A stretch of DNA of 8,586 nt from an uncultured Oscillospiraceae bacterium (GTDB lineage Bacteria; Bacillota; Clostridia; Oscillospirales; Oscillospiraceae). Under the pieces are notes generated by a model that worked only from the letters and a program-made list of their open reading frames with translations, was not told the origin of the DNA and did no database searches. Positions 5,933-8,586 of this stretch are shown piece by piece. The stretch lies in contig CAAEKQ010000034.1 in assembly GCA_900756575.1 (NCBI GenBank), positions 1 through 8,586 of the forward strand. Direction: 5' to 3'. Each line of letters opens with the position of its first letter. The first letter of the stretch is position 1. Position numbers and translations under genes: made by a program.

Positions 5933-6009
5933 GGGTATCAAATAGTTACAAATTGTATCTATTTATCGAATTTTGTTTTTGATTTGCAACCAAATGGAGG
6001 TACATACCT

Positions 6010-7242
6010 ATGACACACCGCAAACACCCCAGGTCGATCCGGCGGAGGGCAGTCCAGCTGACCCTGACCCTCGCCCTGGTCTTTATGGTGGGCGGCTATT
6101 TTGCACTGAACCATCTGTCCGGCTGCACCTACACCATCACCGATGGCGATCAGGTGACTCAGATTACCACAAGTAGCGTGGGAACTGACCACGTTCTGCT
6201 GGAGGCCGGAATTACTCTGGACGAGGGGGATAAGGTCTCCGTCACCGGCGGCAGTGCCCAGAAGGCCATTACCATCTCCCGGGGGCAGAACGTAACGGTG
6301 AACAACGGCGGGAAATCCACCAGCACCGTGACCTATGGCGGCACCATTGGCGATCTGCTGGGCGATTTGTCCATCACCCTGGGCGCTGGCGACACCATCA
6401 CCGCAGACGGCAGCCCCGCTTCCACTTTGGACAGCACCTATGACGGCATGACCCTGGAGATTTCCAGAAATCGCTCCACCACCGAGACCACCACCCAGTC
6501 TGTGCCCTATGAGACGATTTCCTACCTGGATCCCACCATTCCGGTGGGGGAGACCAAGGTTCAGACCTCCGGCGTGGACGGAAGCCGCGAAGTGACCACC
6601 GAGCTGGTGTATCAGAACGGCGAGCTGGTATCCTCTGATGTGATATCCTCCCGAATCGTCACCGAGCCTCAGGACGAGGTAATTCTCATTGGCGCCCAGC
6701 AGGTATTTGCCCAGAGCGATACCGGCGAGGCAGAGCAGAAGGAAGCAGAGCCCACCCAGTCCGATGAAAAGAAATCCGATACCGCCAGCACTTCTTCTAC
6801 CGTAAAGCTGGAGCCCACCACGGAATCGGAGCCTGATCCCGAGCCGGAACCCGTATCCGAGCCTGATCCGGAGCCGGAATCTCAGCCGGAAGCCGATCCC
6901 GAACCGGTCTACAGCGGCAATACCATCACCACGGAGGACGGCGAGGTGCTCACCTACACCAGCACCATCTCCGTGGAAGCAACGGCCTATACTGGCGGCG
7001 GCATCACGGCAACCGGCACGGCGGCCCGCTATGGTGCCATTGCAGTGGATCCTTCTGTAATCCCCTACGGCACCAGAATGTACATCGTATCCGACGACGG
7101 CAAATGGATTTACGGCGTTGCCACGGCCGAGGACTGCGGCGGCGCAATTAAAGGACATATTGTAGACCTCTATTTTGACGACTATAACACCTGCATTCAG
7201 TTTGGCCGCCGAAACTGCACCATTTACATTTTGGACGATTAA
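6010..7242 (+). CDS. YabE-like cell-wall protein: DUF348 repeats, G5 domain and C-terminal 3D catalytic domain
   Basis: A 410-residue exported or membrane-anchored protein resembling Bacillus YabE and resuscitation-promoting-factor stationary-phase enzymes. Basic N-terminal residues precede a hydrophobic segment (about 15-35), a signal peptide or anchor. Two DUF348 repeats follow (about 38-78 and 86-153; GITLDEGDKVSV and TYDGMTLEISR are typical), then a G5 domain (about 156-232, with SYLDPTIPVGETKVQTSGVDG features). Next is a Pro/Glu/Asp-rich wall-spanning linker (about 267-300). Last is a 3D domain (about 322-408) with its three aspartates: Asp347 in AVDPSVIPYG, Asp375 in AEDCGG, and Asp386 in VDLYFD. 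The 3D fold is related to MltA-type lytic transglycosylases, so peptidoglycan cleavage is expected. A strong promoter and GGAGG ribosome site lie upstream and a terminator directly after. The exact substrate is unproven. Confidence 0.93.
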   Translation: MTHRKHPRSIRRRAVQLTLTLALVFMVGGYFALNHLSGCTYTITDGDQVTQITTSSVGTDHVLLEAGITLDEGDKVSVTGGSAQKAITISRGQNVTVNNGGKSTSTVTYGGTIGDLLGDLSITLGAGDTITADGSPASTLDSTYDGMTLEISRNRSTTETTTQSVPYETISYLDPTIPVGETKVQTSGVDGSREVTTELVYQNGELVSSDVISSRIVTEPQDEVILIGAQQVFAQSDTGEAEQKEAEPTQSDEKKSDTASTSSTVKLEPTTESEPDPEPEPVSEPDPEPESQPEADPEPVYSGNTITTEDGEVLTYTSTISVEATAYTGGGITATGTAARYGAIAVDPSVIPYGTRMYIVSDDGKWIYGVATAEDCGGAIKGHIVDLYFDDYNTCIQFGRRNCTIYILDD

Positions 7243-7249
7243 AAACAGG

Positions 7250-7283
7250 AAGGGACGGAATCACGCGATTCCGTCCCTTTTGA
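7250..7283. terminator. Bidirectional terminator between convergent genes
   Basis: A perfect 13-bp stem (arms 7250-7262 and 7267-7279) closes an ACGC loop. On the plus strand it is followed by TTTTGATA and ends the 3D-domain gene, 8 bp after its stop. Read on the minus strand its outer arm runs into TTCCTGTTTTTAA, a T-rich tail suited to ending the XRE-TPR gene, whose stop is at 7295. One hairpin serves both converging genes. Confidence 0.88.
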
Positions 7284-7294
7284 TACGCTGAGGA

Positions 7295-8179
7295 TTATTC
7301 TTTAATTTGCAGCTGCATGGAGGCGTAGTGATAGGCCTTTTTGAAATCGTCCATCTCCCGATAGCACTGCTCCAGCATGGCGTACAGGCTGGACATAAAG
7401 TAGTTGCTGCCGGTGGTTCTGGCCAGCTGCTCGGCCTTTTCCAGCTGCTTTGCGGCCTGGTCAAACTGATTGTCCTTGAGCTCCATGCGGCCCTGCAGCA
7501 TGAGATAGGCAGGGCGGGTGGCCTCGGACAAACAGGCAATGCTGTCCATTTCCTTCCGGGCGTTCTCCAGATCGCCCTTGTCAATGTAGTATTCCGCCAT
7601 GGTGATCCGGTAAAACTCGCCCAGGCCCTGATCCTGATAGGCGGCCTGATAATCGTCCATCGCCTTCTGGAAATCCCCCTGAAGCTCCATGGTGCACCGG
7701 GCCACCAGCAGAAGCGCCTCGGTGCGGAAGGCTGCGGAGTAGTATACGGAGTCCTCATTGTGCCGGAGGGCTTCCCTGGCAAGGCGAGTGGCTTCTTCAT
7801 AGCGCCCGTCGATCATGGCCTTTTTGGACAGGCTGATTTTTGCCCGGGCCAGGAGCAGCATGGCTTCGTCTTTGTAGCCGCCTTCCATATCGAGCCCCTC
7901 CAGCACCTGGACGCAGCCCTCATATTCGCCGTCGCGGAAGTGATTTCGGGCGCTGGCCACACTGCCCGGGGTCAGCTCGTCGCCGTTGGAGTCGTTCATA
8001 AAGTAGCCCGCCGGAAGCCCCAGTACTCCCGCCAGATATTCCAGGGTTTTCACCGACGGCGTAGCGCTGCCGTTTTCGATTTTTGAGAGCATATTGCGGG
8101 TGATGTAATCGCCCACCACGTCCTTCTGGGTCATGTGACGCTCCAGACGCGCCGCTTTGATTTTCTCACCGAGATTCAT
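7295..8179 (-). CDS. XRE-family transcriptional regulator with TPR domain
   Basis: A 294-residue cytoplasmic DNA-binding regulator. The N-terminal helix-turn-helix (about 5-60) is of Cro/C1 type: GEKIKAARLERHMTQKDV, then ITRNMLSKIENGSATPSVKTLEYLAGVLG, including the near-invariant SKIENG. The rest (about 74-290) is a stack of helical TPR-like repeats with patterns such as YEEATRLAREAL, DFQKAMDDYQAAY, DKGDLENARKEM and NQFDQAAKQLEKAEQLA. This architecture matches RNPP/Rgg/PlcR-type regulators, which often bind a short signalling peptide in the TPR groove; that is family knowledge, and no peptide gene was found. AGGGGGG lies about 9 nt before the ATG. The gene has its own promoter at 8250-8278 and is divergent from a membrane-associated protein gene at 8376, the natural candidate target. 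Confidence 0.92.
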   Translation of the reverse strand: MNLGEKIKAARLERHMTQKDVVGDYITRNMLSKIENGSATPSVKTLEYLAGVLGLPAGYFMNDSNGDELTPGSVASARNHFRDGEYEGCVQVLEGLDMEGGYKDEAMLLLARAKISLSKKAMIDGRYEEATRLAREALRHNEDSVYYSAAFRTEALLLVARCTMELQGDFQKAMDDYQAAYQDQGLGEFYRITMAEYYIDKGDLENARKEMDSIACLSEATRPAYLMLQGRMELKDNQFDQAAKQLEKAEQLARTTGSNYFMSSLYAMLEQCYREMDDFKKAYHYASMQLQIKE

Positions 8180-8249
8180 AAGCAGGTCCCCCCTTGGTCA
8201 TTTCGTATCGTAAATTTTGCAGGGCAAGCCTGTAACTTTTATTTACTGC

Positions 8250-8278
8250 ATTATACCACGGAATGGGCGCCATTGCAA
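8250..8278 (-). promoter_or_regulatory. Sigma-A promoter of the XRE-TPR regulator
   Basis: On the minus strand TTGCAA (8273-8278) and a perfect TATAAT (8250-8255) are 17 bp apart, with an extended -10 TG (TGGTATAAT). It predicts a leader of roughly 65 nt before the ATG at 8179. Confidence 0.8.
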
Positions 8279-8306
8279 CCGATTCCCGCAATTAAATTTC
8301 CCCTCC

Positions 8307-8335
8307 TTGACTTTTCACGCCCGTTGTGTTACGTT
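8307..8335 (+). promoter_or_regulatory. Candidate promoter for the right-edge membrane protein gene
   Basis: TTGACT (8307-8312) is a good -35 box. At 17 bp the -10 position reads TACGTT, matching consensus at only three of six bases, so the promoter would be weak or activator-dependent. The divergent XRE-TPR regulator is the obvious candidate controller. Confidence 0.35.
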
Positions 8336-8375
8336 TTTCTAGGAAAAAAACCAAGAAGAAACAGGAGTTGATCAT

Positions 8376-8586
8376 TTGAATCGCCGTGAAATAAAAATTA
8401 CCGCCAAAGAGGCAGCCAAGCAGGCGGGGAAAGCCGCCAAGCTGGTGACGCTGGTATTTCTGCTGATCCAGCTGGGGCTAAATGGCATCCAACTTCTCAC
8501 CAATTTTCTGACCAGCCGCACCTCCGGCGGGGGAAGCATCAGTGATGCCCTTGCCGCAGACACCCGGAACAAGGCAATTGTGTATA
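8376..8586 (+). CDS. Partial membrane-associated protein with TTG start (possibly DUF975-like), cut by window edge
   Basis: An open frame starts at TTG (8376-8378) and runs uninterrupted through the last base, about 70 codons. The start is chosen because AGGAG (8363-8367) sits 8 nt upstream and no ATG occurs in frame before the window ends. An alternative TTG at 8369 belongs to a frame that stops at once. The product begins with a charged helix (NRREIKITAKEAAKQAGKAA), then one hydrophobic segment (about residues 24-46, VTLVFLLIQLGLNGIQLL), then a Ser/Gly-rich stretch. The NRREIK..AKEA beginning recalls DUF975 membrane proteins, but this is a weak resemblance and the C-terminus is missing. It is divergent from the XRE-TPR regulator. 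Confidence 0.7.
   Translation, partial: MNRREIKITAKEAAKQAGKAAKLVTLVFLLIQLGLNGIQLLTNFLTSRTSGGGSISDALAADTRNKAIVY

Noticed and set aside
5959..7158. Minus-strand open frame of 399 codons opposite the 3D-domain gene
   Set aside because: Gly/Arg-rich shadow generated by the repetitive Pro/Glu linker and Thr/Ser-rich coding sequence of the real gene.
8372..8572. Minus-strand open frame of 66 codons
   Set aside because: It is antisense to the TTG-started plus-strand frame, which has a well-placed AGGAG site and a membrane-segment pattern.

Overview
The window looks like chromosomal DNA from a GC-rich anaerobic Firmicute, most likely a gut-type clostridium near Oscillospiraceae. This is inferred from a type I-C style CRISPR repeat, a rubrerythrin, a cytoplasmic acetylene-hydratase-like molybdopterin enzyme, purine-rich Shine-Dalgarno sites, clear sigma-A promoters and a YabE-like cell-wall protein. 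No 16S rRNA or other strict taxonomic marker is present, so the assignment is tentative.

Left part (1-2667). The window opens inside the distal (trailer) end of a CRISPR array: half a repeat, two full 33-nt repeats, and possibly one decayed repeat after them. No cas gene is visible. A rightward gap with a hairpin terminator follows. Then, on the minus strand, comes a headless gene fragment (273-539) lying directly behind a complete 719-residue molybdenum/tungsten-bis-pterin oxidoreductase (508-2667).

Middle (2668-5252). A 393-bp gene-free stretch holds six consecutive stem-loops, mostly perfect 7-13 bp stems and several directly abutting. After it come a Cof-type HAD phosphatase and the conserved ATPase ychF, which has its own sigma-A promoter and a strong terminator. 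Immediately behind that terminator sits a 166-bp element with 20-bp imperfect terminal inverted repeats. It ends 2 bp before the stop codon of the oppositely oriented rubrerythrin and looks like a MITE or fold-back repeat.

Right part (5253-8586). Rubrerythrin (minus) and a secreted or anchored DUF348-G5-3D cell-wall enzyme (plus) are transcribed divergently from good sigma-A promoters. The plus-strand promoter carries a palindrome between its -35 and -10 boxes. The 3D gene converges on an XRE-TPR regulator through a shared bidirectional terminator. The regulator is in turn divergent from a TTG-started, membrane-associated protein that runs off the right edge.

The genes do not form one pathway. 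They are mostly single-gene transcription units with their own promoters: stress defence (rubrerythrin), cell-wall remodelling, translation-associated ATPase and metabolite phosphatase. The most unusual items are the hairpin train, the 166-bp inverted-repeat element, the decayed CRISPR repeat, the headless fragment and the unassigned molybdopterin enzyme. I found no clearly new multi-gene system.
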